Source of the DNA: Lineus longissimus
Lineage: Eukaryota; Nemertea; Pilidiophora; Heteronemertea; Lineidae
NCBI RefSeq assembly: GCF_910592395.1
Contig: NC_088310.1
Location: 14,951,501 to 15,015,500 of the forward strand
Direction of reading: 5' to 3'
Length of the DNA: 64,000 nucleotides
The position numbers and the translations under genes are program-made. The notes beneath the pieces are model-generated. The model did no database searches, was not told where the DNA came from, and saw only the letters and a program-made list of their open reading frames with translations. Shown here piece by piece: positions 22,853 through 33,739 of this stretch (position 1 is the first letter of the stretch; each line of letters starts with the position of its first letter).

Positions 22853-24847
22853 TTTTTTTTTTTTATTATTATTATTTATTAAATCCAAATAAACAAAATT
22901 ACATATTGAGACAATTGCCAGGGCTTAGGCTGAAAGCATTAATAGCCCTGGTTACAATGGTATACAAAGAACAAGTTAAATCAAGATAAGGTAACATACT
23001 TTGAATGGAAAGAAAGTGATGCAAGTAAAGGTAAAGTAACACAAATAGTTATAGTTTGTACAAAGGTAGTGATTGATGAGGGGTTCCATTGATCTGGCAT
23101 TAGTTACCAGAAAAGGCGATACTATTACTGAGAAAAGTGGCTGTTTTTTCTACAACAAGTCTGTTTGAAGTAAGGTCCAATGAAAATTGACCATTAAGAA
23201 GAAAATGGAGCCTCTCATCAACACGAAGATTGAAAAACCTAACAGAAGTAAGGTGTGGCAGCAAACCAGGATCATTCAAGAAATCGTTACGTAAATCATT
23301 TAATAAAGGGCAATTAAAGAGAAGGTGTTTAGTAGATTGGGAGTGAGCCCCGCAATCACAAGATGGACTTAAAACGTAGGTAAAATTGTGGGAATAAAAG
23401 TGACACCGAAAAACTAGGTCACACCTTGTCCTATTGAGTGAAAGTTCATTTTTACGAGTAAGAGCCAATTTTGTAGAAGTAAGAAGGTTATGTTTACCTC
23501 TCAGAAAAATTCGGATATTGTATTTAAATGAGTTTCTTGAGAAGCAGTTTTTTGTATTGACAGGCACAGACTCCCAATCTCAAATTACACATGGCACAGT
23601 TGACTTGCTAAATCTTGCAGATGATCTAGGGGGAAGTACATAGTCTCGCTGGGTCCTTAAACGGCCAGGAGGCGCCCGATTACGATAAATGTCAAAGATT
23701 TCATTGACATAACATGGTACCAAATTGTGTTGTACCTCATACATAAGCACCAATCTTTTTTCCCTACGCCGAGCAGAAAGTGTCATCCAATCCAAACATT
23801 TTAAAACCTTTTGGGTGTTAGTCCCATGAATACAACCACTGACTATAATGGCACCCCTATAATGGATTTTATCTAATTGAGAAAGTAGACCCTGATTGGT
23901 AAAGTCAAATATAATAGATCCATATTCAAGATGAGGTAATATAAATGATAGATACATGCGTTCAAGATGCCTTGATTGAACAGTAAACTTCAAAGCATTC
24001 AGTGGATTTAACATGTTGTTACATTTCACTACAATATTGTTGATATGCATGCTAAAAGTCAAACACTCATCAAGTGTAACACCAATGTGCTTATGGAATG
24101 CGCCCCTGGGAATAACTCCCGTACCCAAAGACAGAGGTGGATGGTTATTGATAGTTTTACGAGGAGAGTGAAATATGACCTCTTTGCTTTTTGACGCTTT
24201 AAAATCAAGTTTCCACACATCCGACCAAACTGACAAATTGTGAAGGTCATTTTGAATAAGAGTATGGGTTTAGTCAATGGAATTCGGCAAGGCCGGGAAA
24301 AATAAAGAACTGTCATCAGCATAAAGATACAAGATACAATTTTTAACAACATCACTTAGATCATTAATATACAATAAGAAGAGGAGCGGGCCAAGTATAG
24401 AACCCTGTGGAACACCACTATTTATATAACCTGTCGGGCTCAGATCCGAAGAAGAACTTTCGATCTTTACCTTAACCTTGCGGTTTGAAAGATACGACCT
24501 GAGCAGTTCAAGAAGTTTTCCCCTTATACCATAGGCCTTAAGCTTTTGAAGGAGAAGAAAATGCGGAACAGCATCAAAGGCCCCCGCAATATCAAGAAAA
24601 ACCCCTCTAGTTTCCTTACCATTTTCAGAATTTGAAAGAATCATATTTACAATACTTAGAAGCTGCTTATCAGTACTATGACCAGGAAGAAAGCCAGATT
24701 GACGTTTGAATAAAAGCTCATTGAGCTGCAAATGATCATACATAGATGAGTACGCAACCTTTTCAAACAACTTAGACATGGAGTTTAGCAGGGTAACAGG
24801 ACGGTAATTAGAAGGACATCACTTACTCCCTTTATTCTTATAGATCG
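22853..24847 (-). mobile_element. 5'-truncated non-LTR retrotransposon (Jockey/CR1-type) inserted in piggyBac
   Basis: A 10-bp target-site duplication, GAGTCAGATT, lies at 22843-22852 and 24848-24857. The A-rich tail (T-run on the plus strand, from 22853) marks the 3' end on the minus strand. The insert is 1995 bp and starts inside the reverse transcriptase, so it is 5'-truncated. It separates piggyBac residues GYNVVMNLT and TRPFFNR, and is therefore younger than the piggyBac. Confidence 0.92.
23100..24842 (-). pseudogene. LINE reverse transcriptase and C-terminal region, three in-frame stops
   Basis: One continuous frame covers PIYKNKGSK, stop, CPSNYRPVTLLNSMSKLFEK, RQSGFLPGHST, FLDIAGAFDAVPH, GVPQGSILGPLLFLLYINDL and LYADDSSLF (polymerase motif with the two Asp). 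A stop follows, then LEYGSIIFDF and AFTD-type thumb and linker residues, then a C-terminal CDCG...H...C motif typical of Jockey/CR1-type elements. The stops are TGA at 24819-24821, TAA at 24270-24272 and TGA at 23580-23582. No frameshift is needed, which suggests moderate age. It reverse-transcribed its own RNA at a nicked target when active. The endonuclease and ORF1 are absent because of 5' truncation. Confidence 0.92.
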
Positions 24848-25998
24848 GAGTCAGATTCATAACAACATTGTATCCCAATCCATTTTGATCGTGACCAGCT
24901 TGTCCTTTTTCAGTATAAACATTTAAATCAATGGTATAACTGGTTGTGGGGTCAGCTATTGCCCAGATCTTTATTCCCCACTTTGTTGGTTTTGCCGGCA
25001 TATACTGACAGAAAGCTACCCGGCCTTTGGATCCCACCATCATCTCGTCAATACTTCACAGTTTGTGTTCAAGTTTTGACGACAAGACAGCTTGACCTGC
25101 TCAATAATGGGTCGTACCTTGAAGAGGGGATCGTAATCAGGAGTATTTTGGTTGGTTGTTTTGAATTATCAGCGATGTACATGTATTGTAAAAGTTTTTC
25201 AAAGCGATTTTTTGTCATGCACTCCCTGACACTCTGATTTAAAACGAACTTATTGTCTGGCCAGTATGCGCCAATATATGGTTTATCATCAAGTGCCATA
25301 ACCACATGTATCCCGAAAAATGTTTTCAGTTCCTCACTTGGTGTTGGAGACCAGTATTTGTCACGTTTTCCTGTTTTGTTCAACCTGTTTGGCAAACAAA
25401 TTTGTCTGTTTGGCCCAAAAGACGAAAAATTCAGATGGGAGAAAGAGGTAAAAAAATTGCAGGGGTGAAGCATCAGCCCCAAGATTGCAAGTTGGGCCAG
25501 GAGTTGGCCCATTGAACATTGCTTTGTTAGGATTATATTTGTCATTTTCTTCCCAACGAAGTTCAGGATCAATAGTTCCAGTACCTTCATCATCAGTAGA
25601 GTTCAAATTTGAGTCTGACCCCCCCCCATTGTCAGAAAAGTCGCCGGTATTTTAGAACGCTTCTTTATTTTGGGGTTAAGGAGGCCTTCTGTGAGGACGC
25701 CTTAATTCAAGGCCGCCTCCTGTAAGGCGTCCTTATCCAAGATCAATTTTAGAACCTTCCTTGACTCGTCCTTTATTGGAGGAATTCCTTCAGTTAAAGG
25801 TAGCCTTGGAGGCGTCCTTTCGCAAGGAAATCCTCATTCGAGGTCGACCTCAATGTTTCCTGGGCTGGCGAACAATGCCGTGACCTGATGTAACAAGTAA
25901 TTCATTGCGGTTGGTTTATTGCGCTTGGTTCTGAAGGTTAAAATAAAAGCCCGCCCCGTCGCTCCAAGTGCACCAGAGGCCCCATTACGGCTGAAATT

Positions 25999-27251
25999 AT
26001 GGACGACTCAAGACGTTCTGAAGCCAAGAAACGGAGGACTTTTTCGGATATCGAGAGAAATGTGCTGCTCGAACTTATCGAAAAAGAAAAGTGTGTCGTC
26101 GAACTGAAGCAGAACACATCGGGTGTATTAAAAGCCAAGAATCGGGCCTGGGATCGGATCGTAGATGGGTTCAATCAACAGAAAGGATTGGAACCGTCCA
26201 ATGTGAAGGCACTCAAGAAACTGTGGGACAACACGAAAGCCAAGGCAAAGAAGGACGTCAGCAAAGAAAAGAAAGATCGGTACCGGACAGGTGGAGGTCC
26301 CGCTGATCCTGCCGCCAAGGCAGATGACGCATCCCACCTTGTGACATCAATTTGCAGTGACGTATTACGACCCTTGGATAACGAATTTGACGATGATGCG
26401 GGATACCATGGACAAGGTAGATAGTTTATTTTTCAATGGTAAAATGCACCATCACGTAGACAGAAAAGCAGTTTGCATCAGGTCGTTCCGAATGTGACGA
26501 AGGCTACCCCACCAAGAAGTATTATAACTTACTCTAGTTTCACTTCCATAACACTACCGGTACTGGTAAAAATAACCAGAAATGTCAGATTCAGAACGTT
26601 TCGTGACTCCCATTTCTTTCAGGAATGTTGTTGAAATAAACGCTCAATACAACAGTTATTAAGTAAAGTTATAGAAGTGAAAAGAGAGAGTTTAACTGTA
26701 AAGTAATAGAGATGGTGCACATGTAAATATGACATTCAAACAGGCCTATCCTCACTGGCAGCATAAAACCATTTGATGTTCTGTGATTTAAATTACGTTA
26801 AGATCATCATTTCGCTGCATTTGTTTTATAAAATTATCCTATTTTTGGTTTTACATGTCCTCAAGAAACCGGGGTTCCACGAGCTGCCACTGCGACGGTA
26901 ACGCTGAAGGATGTTGAGGAAGAGGGGTTTTCTGAACCAAAGCAGTCCACATCGACAGTCAAACCTGGATCGCAGGGCAAAGCCAAACGGAAATATGTGG
27001 AAGCAACAGACAGTCCAACGTCATCATGCGCATTCGGCAAAGCAGTTCGCATGCAGGAGATCGAACACGAGCTGCAGGTTAAATGCTTGAAACAGCAAAT
27101 AGAATTTCATCAGGAGGAACACCGAGAAAAAATGAAAGTCCTCAGAATGCAACAGCACTTCCTTGAAAGTCCCCAGGAGAAAACAAGTTCAACATCAAAT
27201 GAGTCAAATCAAACGTATCCGTTGTATAACGTCTATCATCAGATGTCATAA
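25999..27251 (+). CDS. Myb/SANT-like DNA-binding protein of the Harbinger element (two exons)
   Basis: Exon 1 is 25999-26416 with donor GTAGAT; exon 2 is 26866-27251 after acceptor CCTCAAG. Joined, the frame is unbroken (HGQ-E-TGVPR). Residues about 10-100 match the Myb/SANT-like domain family (RRTFSDIERNVLLELIE, AWDRIVDGFN, LKKLWDNTKAKAKK) with the hallmark TGGGP. Exon 2 ends in a charged coiled-coil-like segment (MQEIEHELQVKCLKQQIEF...). In Harbinger elements this partner protein binds the transposon ends and brings the transposase to the nucleus and target. It looks intact although its transposase partner is deleted. The plain read-through frame would end at 26424. Confidence 0.8.
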
Positions 27252-27605
27252 ATGATTAATTGAAATGTACCGTCGCCAATACCTTCCATTTCAGCTTCAT
27301 TATTTTCATCAGGAAAATCGTCCTCACGTAAATGCGTCGCAATATTGTGAAGTACAGCTGTGGCTACAATTACTGCCATAGTGGTCTTTAATTTGCAGCG
27401 GATCCCGAATTTCAGACATGGAAAACGACGCTTCCATTCACCGAACATGCGTTCAACGAGTGATCAGGTTCTCCTCTGTGCGCGATTGAAGCTGTTTTTC
27501 GCTGGTCCATTGGGATTCCTGAATGGTGTCATTAGAAATGGCTGACAAGGATACCCTGGGTCCCCAAGCAACAAACCAGTGGCGAGTCCAGTGGCAAGTC
27601 CAGTG
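27239..27605 (-). pseudogene. Harbinger DDE transposase, C-terminal remnant
   Basis: Read from about 27605 down: a threefold GLATG repeat, LLLGDPGYPCQPFLMTPF (Asp of the DDE triad in GDPGY), NSFNRAQRRT, an in-frame TGA near 27449-27451, then SLVERMFGEWKRRFPCL (the Glu). It ends VIVATAVLHNIATH...FQLIIYDI. This is the last third of a HARBI1-type transposase. The N-terminal HTH and first Asp are deleted. Its end overlaps the end of the Myb-like gene by about 13 bp on the opposite strand. Confidence 0.85.
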
Positions 27606-27874
27606 GCGAAAGGAGCGAGTTGGTCGCCTGAGGAGGCTCTTAAGGAAGGTCCAGACCATCCTTAGGAATAAAGGAGATCCTCACCCAAATTGAGGAATTC
27701 CTTTCCCAAAAGGCGCAATCTAAAATCGACCCTCCCTTTAGCTAAGGAAGCGATTTTAAGGAGACCTTCATGAGGATTTAGAGGTGCATTCTAAAATCTG
27801 GTAAGGCCTCCTTGAGATGACAACAATGGGCTAAAGGAGTTCCTCAATTTCGAGGAGCGTTCTAAAATACCGGC

Positions 27875-28383
27875 CAATATCACTATCTACATTATCTACA
27901 CCATCATGACCATGCACATGTACTCTATGGCCAGATTCTTGGACAGTTCTACCAGCTAAAATAACATCGTAGTGATCAAATCCTTCGAAATCAGAGTTCT
28001 CCTCCTAATCCAAAGCGAATAAGTCATCGATGCCAGCCATTTAAAAATCACTTCCGGGTATTTAAGTGTTGAAAACAAAACAAAAACTTTCTGATCAAAA
28101 TACTCGTAAATTTTGCATAGCAACATGTACTAAACATGGCGGCAGGTTTGGGGTTTAGTTCAATAGATTAAGGTATGAGGGCGTGCAGGTCGATTCAGCC
28201 CACTGGAGATCGTTCCAGAGCGCGAAATTTGAATGGTCATGTTCAGGCGTCATCGGGCGCCTCCAGTGAGATCGCTGGCGGGCGTTATCGGGCGCCTCCA
28301 GGTGTTATTGGGTTAAGATAAACCCAATGCTGATGGGCAAATCAAGTAGGGGGTTACTGAAGCGATTTCTAAGTGAGGGGTAT
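27875..28383. other. piggyBac N-terminus and adjacent unassigned sequence
   Basis: 27875-28040 is the first coding piece of the piggyBac fossil (minus strand). 28041-28383 is its upstream flank. A TTAA occurs at 28061, but no piggyBac TIR was recognised. No other gene was seen. Confidence 0.5.
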
Positions 28384-31300
28384 TGTCGTCACGTGCGCCG
28401 TCCTTCCGGGCGGGCGTCTACTACTTGGTTTCCGTCGATTTCTAGGAGAACGGCTTTGACAATCAATTCAATTTTTGGTATGTACATTTGGGGTGACTAG
28501 AGGAAGGTTCCTTTCGAAAACAGGCTTGTTTTGATTATCAATATGGCCACCAGGGCGGCGTGTTTGAAATTGGTTTCCGTCAATTTCGAGGAGAACCGTT
28601 CATCCGATCAAATTCATTTTTAGCTCAGCTGACAAAGTTAGCTGAGCTAGTCAAATAGCTATTCGAGTGGTGTCCGTCCATCCATCCATCCATCCGTGGA
28701 CAAAATTGGGCATTTTGTGATCATACAACCGAGGCACTTCAAATCTAGTCTTGCTTATAAACACTGCAGAAAATGTTGCTTACGGAAAAAATTTTGGGCT
28801 ATTCCACTCAAATTCAGCTCCCCAGGGGGCAAAATGCGTAAATGAAAAAACAATTTTTTGACACTCTATTCCAGCAGATAAAAGCTTGAAATAAAGTTGA
28901 AAAGGTCTTCATGATACAGAAGTTTTGATATAAAATAGATTAGTGTTGATTTATATCACCAGTGGGCGGTAGTGAGCAGAACTGTTGTTTGACCCCGGAT
29001 GATTCCGCTTTAAATTTCCCGCCGAGGTTACCTGGAGTACTATCATCAAGAAAATGGCGGTGACCTTTTTATTTCTACCGGAGCGATGATTTTGTAAGTG
29101 ACATATTTTCTTTTTTAAGCCTTTACGGAAATGTATTTTGGTCCGAAACTTCACACGTTTATAGAAAAGATCAACGAGAATGTGTTCAAATGCCCTCATA
29201 ACGATGAGTTCAACGGAATTTGGTCAAAACAACCTTTGAATGGAGTCAAGTTTCTTTGCGAAATTGAAGCGACGACCTCATTATTTATCGTAATTTATGC
29301 AGATCTGAGTCCAGCTGATGTTCTGATTTGTGTTCAAACTATTGGAAACTTCGGAAATTAGTTCTATTAGTTCTACTATTCTGCAGGAGTATATTATAGC
29401 CATTGATGTTGACAGCTAAAAGCACGAAAACTTTGTTATGCCTGGGAGCTGGAGTTAGTATTGTTTTCACTCAGGTTTTTCGTCCAATCACGTGACCTCT
29501 CCAACACTCGATAATGCACTCTTTTCGTCCATCTTAAGGCCAATCTTCGGCATGAACATGAAATATAATAAGCGCAGTACTTAAATCAGATGTTTTTCTC
29601 GCCTTGAAAACATTCCTGGGTAAAATCCATTGAGATTAGCCGAGTTAATCTACTTTTTCCGTGCTTAAAATCTCTGCCGCTGAATTCTAGAAATAGAAAC
29701 TGTTAACATCTCGGCAGTGTGGTTCTCATTGTGCGCCCTCCCACTTCACACAATATCAGGAAGTTTTACGGGAGGGAGGGCGTGTGGTAAAAAGAATGGC
29801 CAAAATGACGTCACATTTTCCTGGCAATGCCTCTTGCCAGACCAGTCAAGCATTGGGAAAGCATCTTTAATTCAGACAACGATAGAATTAGTAAAACGAA
29901 TATGTTTATTTGCAGAATTAAAAGCAGATTTCACCACTTACCAATCAAATCGGAATACGACGGCGCAAAATGTTCTCGCTTTCCTCCTGCTAAAAAACCC
30001 TGTTCCCGCACTCCTCTTTTAATTTATACCAAGGAATATGATATGATCTGTTTTCACTTGTTTGTAATTAAATGGTATTCATATAATGAGATCAACAGTA
30101 GTGTCCGTGTCAGATCCCATCGTTCAACTAGTCTTCTCTCCCCAGGTGCCTCACAGACACTGAGTGACTGACCTTCACAGGTCCCCATAGCATACTCAAG
30201 ACCAACTCTTACGATATCGCCCTCAAAACAATCCTGGGGTCATGAATTCACAGGTGCTCCTGTGAAATCTCAGTTTTAGTTTATTTATCAAACTTTATCG
30301 AGTGTTCTCGAATCGAATGGATGTGTCGATCGTCGGGGCGAATTGATAATGATATGTGGGTAGGTTGTGCGTCCAAGGCGATGAGGTCATTCAGTTAGTT
30401 TGAGAAAGATCATGATCATGAAGATGCGTGTTGTGTTATCATAACCGGAAAATAAGTTGAAGTTATTATTAGTACTACGATTCTTACATGAGTAAAAAGT
30501 AGACGTTTTAAGCAACACAATAATGTTACTCCCATAAAAAAACTGTCAATTCTCCTTACCACTCACAGAAGCCAAGCCATTGGCATTGCTGTTAAGTTAT
30601 GCAGGGGCTTAATCAATTACCTGCACTCCCTGTGGGGTGAATAACATTACCTTTTGAACAGCTGGCTGTAGGGGGATAATTGGAACAGCCGGTATACCTG
30701 CTGACCTGCTGAACCCAGGTTAATGTTATTTTCAATCAACGATTGCAGGTCACCTGATTTTCGAGATTTCGCGGGAAATGAAATTGTAAACAAACGCATG
30801 TGTGCAGTTCAAATGTAAACAAAAATGTATTTTTGGTACTTTTGGTTGCTGGACTTGGGTTTTTCCGGCTGTTACGAGCTGGGGTCAAATTAGTGGTCTA
30901 TTGTGCTGTTTTAGTCAGAGGTAGCCCTTGATTATGAAGGGATTTTCAAATTAAGGTGACCATGGTCTTTTTATGTTCTCAGCTCACCACAGCTTTCAAT
31001 ACTTGATGTATCTGAAGAGGCGCGCGGGACCTGACATGGCCTTACCAAGGAGCTGCTCACGGTGCTGAACTTCTAACTTGCCTGTAGCCTAAGTGCCTTT
31101 TTGGCCGAGACATTGCTACATGTAGGAGGAGCACGCATTTTAAATTTATAGTAGTTATAGTACAGTTGGTTCGAGCCATTTGGAAGCCGACATGTGAAGG
31201 CCTATCTTGGTTCTCCTGCTTCTCCGTATAAAAAGGGGCATATTGCTGACTAAGGAACAAGGCATATTGACATTGCCTCATCATCTCTATGGGACCAATT

Positions 31301-33400
31301 GATACTTTTATATGCACGCATACATCATGCCATTTCAGGGTCCGGGTCTGTGGACAATTGGTTTGATTAATTTGTCTCTTCGATATTGCTCCTTTATTGC
31401 ATTAGATTTTCATCGCAATTCAATCTATTCAGGATATAGCCAATTTGAACCTGTCTGCGCCAAGGATAGATTGGTTCCAGATCGACTCACTATGGATACG
31501 CAGTAGAGCACAATGTCATGAAAAACGACCCTTTGTATTGTAAATTCCAATCACCTGCAGGAGAGGTCAATTTCTCTCAATAAAATTAATTTTGTTGACT
31601 CCTGTAATCTCTACCTTATTAAAAAAAAAGGACAGTGGTGTTAGTCCCAAACTGGTAATTTCTATTTATTTTGACGTCTGTTAAATCAGGATACCTCTCA
31701 ATTACAGACAGCATTTTGTATCCTTGTGCTGTACAACCCAGCCTGGACATACCACAGTTGTCCATGGAGAAGTCTCATCCTCTCTGACACTTCTTTTCTG
31801 TAAAGCTACCGATACAACATACTGAACTAGGGATATCTTCCGCGGGATCTTCCGTTGCCTCCTGTGATATTTACATACCATGGCAGATTAGTTCAATCAT
31901 ATTTCATCCAGCTGGCAGCTCTGCATTGGAAATTTTAGTGGTATAACGTGTTCTCTTGACCTTCAAAGAGTAGTATATAGCCGATATTTACTACTTTATA
32001 CCCTCAGTCCTATGTTATTAGGTCATCCAGCTGAGCGCCAGGCCCTTGGGCCTCTTGTTGGTATGTACGTTAGAGGCAACTAGAGGAAGGTTCCTTTCGA
32101 AAACCGGCTCGTTCTGATTCTCAATATGGTCACCAGGGCGGCATGCTTGCAATCGGTTTCCGTCAATTTCGAGGACCACCGTTCGTCTGATCAAATTCTT
32201 TTTTGGTATGTACGTTGGGGGTGACTAGAGGAAGGCTCCTTTCAAAAACTGGCTCATTCTGATTCTCAATATGGTCACCAGGGTGGCGTGCTTGAAATCG
32301 GTTTCCGTCAATTTCGAGGAGAACCGTTCGTCCAATCAAATTCATTTGTGATATGTACGTTGGGGGTGACTAGAGGATAGTTCCTTTTGAAAACCGGCTC
32401 GTTCTGATTCTCAATATGGTCACCAGGGCGGCGTGCTTAAAATCTGTTTCCGTCAATTTCGAGGAGAACCGTTCGTCCAATCAAATTCATTTGTGGTATG
32501 TACGTTGGGGGTGACTAGAAAAAGGTAACTTTCGAAAACCGGCTCGTTCTAATTCTTAATATGGTCACCAGGGCGGCGTGCTTAAAATCTGTTTCCGTCA
32601 ATTTCGAGGAGAACTGTTCGTCCGATTAAATTCATTTTTTGTATGTACGTTTGGGGTGACTAGAGGAAGGTTCCTCTCGAAAACCGGCTCGTTGTGATTC
32701 TCAATATGGTCACAAGGGCAACGTGCTTGAAATCGGTTTCCGTCAATTTCGGGGAGAACCGTTCGTCCAATCAAATTCATTTTTGGTATGTACGTTGGGG
32801 GTGACTAGAGGAAGGTTTCTTTCGAGAACGGCTTGTTCTGATTATCAATATGGCCACGAGGGCGGCGTTTTTTAAATTGGTTTCCTTCAATTTCGAGAAC
32901 CGTTCGTCCGATCAAATTCACTTTTGGTATGTACGTTGGGGGTGACTAGAGGAAGGTTTCTTTCGAAAACCGGCTCGTTCTGATTCTCAATATGGTCACC
33001 AACGCGATGTGCTTGAAATCAGTTTCCGTCAATTTCGAGGAGAACCGTTTGTCTGATTAAATTCATTTTTGGTACATACGTCGAGGGTGACAAGAGCGAG
33101 GTAACTTTAAAAAATTGGCTCGTTCTGATTATCAATATGGCCACTAAGGCGGTGTGCTTGAAATCGGTTTCCGTCAATTTCGAGAAGAAACGTTTGTCCG
33201 TTCAAATTCAGTTTTGGTATGTACGTTGGGGGTGACTAGAGGAAAGTTCCTTTCGGAAATGGTCTCGTTCTGATTCTCAATATGGTCACCAGGGCAATGT
33301 GCTTGAAATCGGTTTCTGTCAATTTCGAGGAGAACGGCTTGGAGGATGGAATCAATTTTTAGTGGTGTAGGCCTAATGCAGTTTTGTAAGGAGAAGGTTC
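28384..33400 (+). repeat. 145-bp tandem array, interrupted by a family B element
   Basis: The unit contains GGTTTCCGTCAATTTCGAGG, GTTCGTCC, ATCAAATTCATTTTTGG, TATGTACGTTGGGGGTGACT and TCAATATGGTCACCAGGG. GGTATG starts recur at 32060, 32205, 32350, 32495, 32640, 32785, 32926, 33071 and 33216, a period of 145 with one 141. The first units lie at 28430-28621, and the array resumes at 32060 after the inserted element. Short minus-strand frames (for example 32163-32345 and 32598-32780) repeat because the units repeat. Confidence 0.92.
28622..32059 (+). mobile_element. Hairpin-ended element family B, full-length copy inserted in the 145-bp array
   Basis: The 5' palindrome GCTCAGCTGAC/GTTAGCTGAGC follows TTTTT; the 3' end is CAGCTGAGC, GCC, AGGCCC-TT-GGGCCT, CTTGTT. 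It is 3438 bp. A CCATCCAT-type microsatellite follows the palindrome. It includes segments shared with the copies at 16802, 39511 and 47454, among them an open frame at 29131-29361 (FIEKINENVFKCPHNDEFNG). The flanks are two halves of one array unit (ATTCATTTTT and GGTATGTACG), so the insertion site is known to the base, give or take the T run. Confidence 0.85.
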
Positions 33401-33739
33401 CTTTCGAAAATCAGCGCGATTCCAAATTCAATATGGCCGCCACGCTCACATCCTCAAAATAGGTTTCCACAATTTTAATTTCCATATGCAAACTAGCCAC
33501 TCCACTAAGCCAACTTCACCATTATCTCACCTCCAACCTTAGGCTGAGGGGTTATGCTTGCTTTGCGATGCAATTTTTTTCCCTTGGCGGCCGTCTTGGA
33601 AAGGCAGCTATCTTGAATTTCAGATGCATTTCATCTACTTGCAATCTGCGTTCAGACTGCAGGGAAGGATGAGGAGCCGCAAAGTGTGTCAAATTTTCTG
33701 AAGGCCTTACTTTGATTTTGGCTGCACTTATTTATACCG
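33401..33739. other. Degenerate end of the 145-bp array and spacer
   Basis: It has phrases related to the array (GAGAAGGTTCCTTTCGAAAA, CAATATGGCCGCC), fading into unique sequence. No gene was seen. Confidence 0.4.

Larger units (their letters stand above)
25643..27874. mobile_element. PIF/Harbinger-type transposon, internally deleted, inserted in piggyBac
   Basis: The TIR is GCCGGTATTTTAGAACGC at 25643, with the inverted form GCGTTCTAAAATACCGGC ending at 27874. It is 2232 bp and carries the classic two-gene set in convergent orientation: a spliced Myb/SANT-like protein on plus and the 3' part of a DDE transposase on minus. Subterminal regions are rich in AAGGAGG/CCTCCTT-type repeats. piggyBac coding lies on both sides, with an apparently in-frame join (..DSDI / DFSDN..). 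The target duplication (1 to 3 bp) could not be resolved. Confidence 0.85.
16250..28040 (-). pseudogene. piggyBac-type transposase fossil split by four later insertions
   Basis: The host ORF survives in five minus-strand pieces. (1) 28040-27875: start MAGIDDLFALD, then TAG at codon 12. (2) 25642-24858: DPELRW, LPSEFF, then after a frameshift the core TPSEELKTFFGIHVVMALDD, and IDEMMVGSKGR with the first catalytic Asp. (3) 22842-22676: TRPFFNRNHEIIMDNFFSS with the second Asp. (4) 21522-21427: VSWQDK. (5) 16796-16250: ILHYNKYMG, shift, DMADQRRAYYPIDRESKKWW with the third Asp, then a C-terminal finger CKVC...CTNFVCDKC...C. The order fits one piggyBac protein of about 600 residues. All three catalytic Asp codons remain, but stops and at least three frameshifts make it dead. 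Outer ends and TTAA duplication were not located. Confidence 0.88.

Noticed and set aside
31057-31317. 86-codon minus-strand frame repeated at 18414-18680 and 20862-21089
   Set aside because: It is present only inside family B copies, varies by insertions at its start, and shows no domain, so it is kept as part of the repeat.
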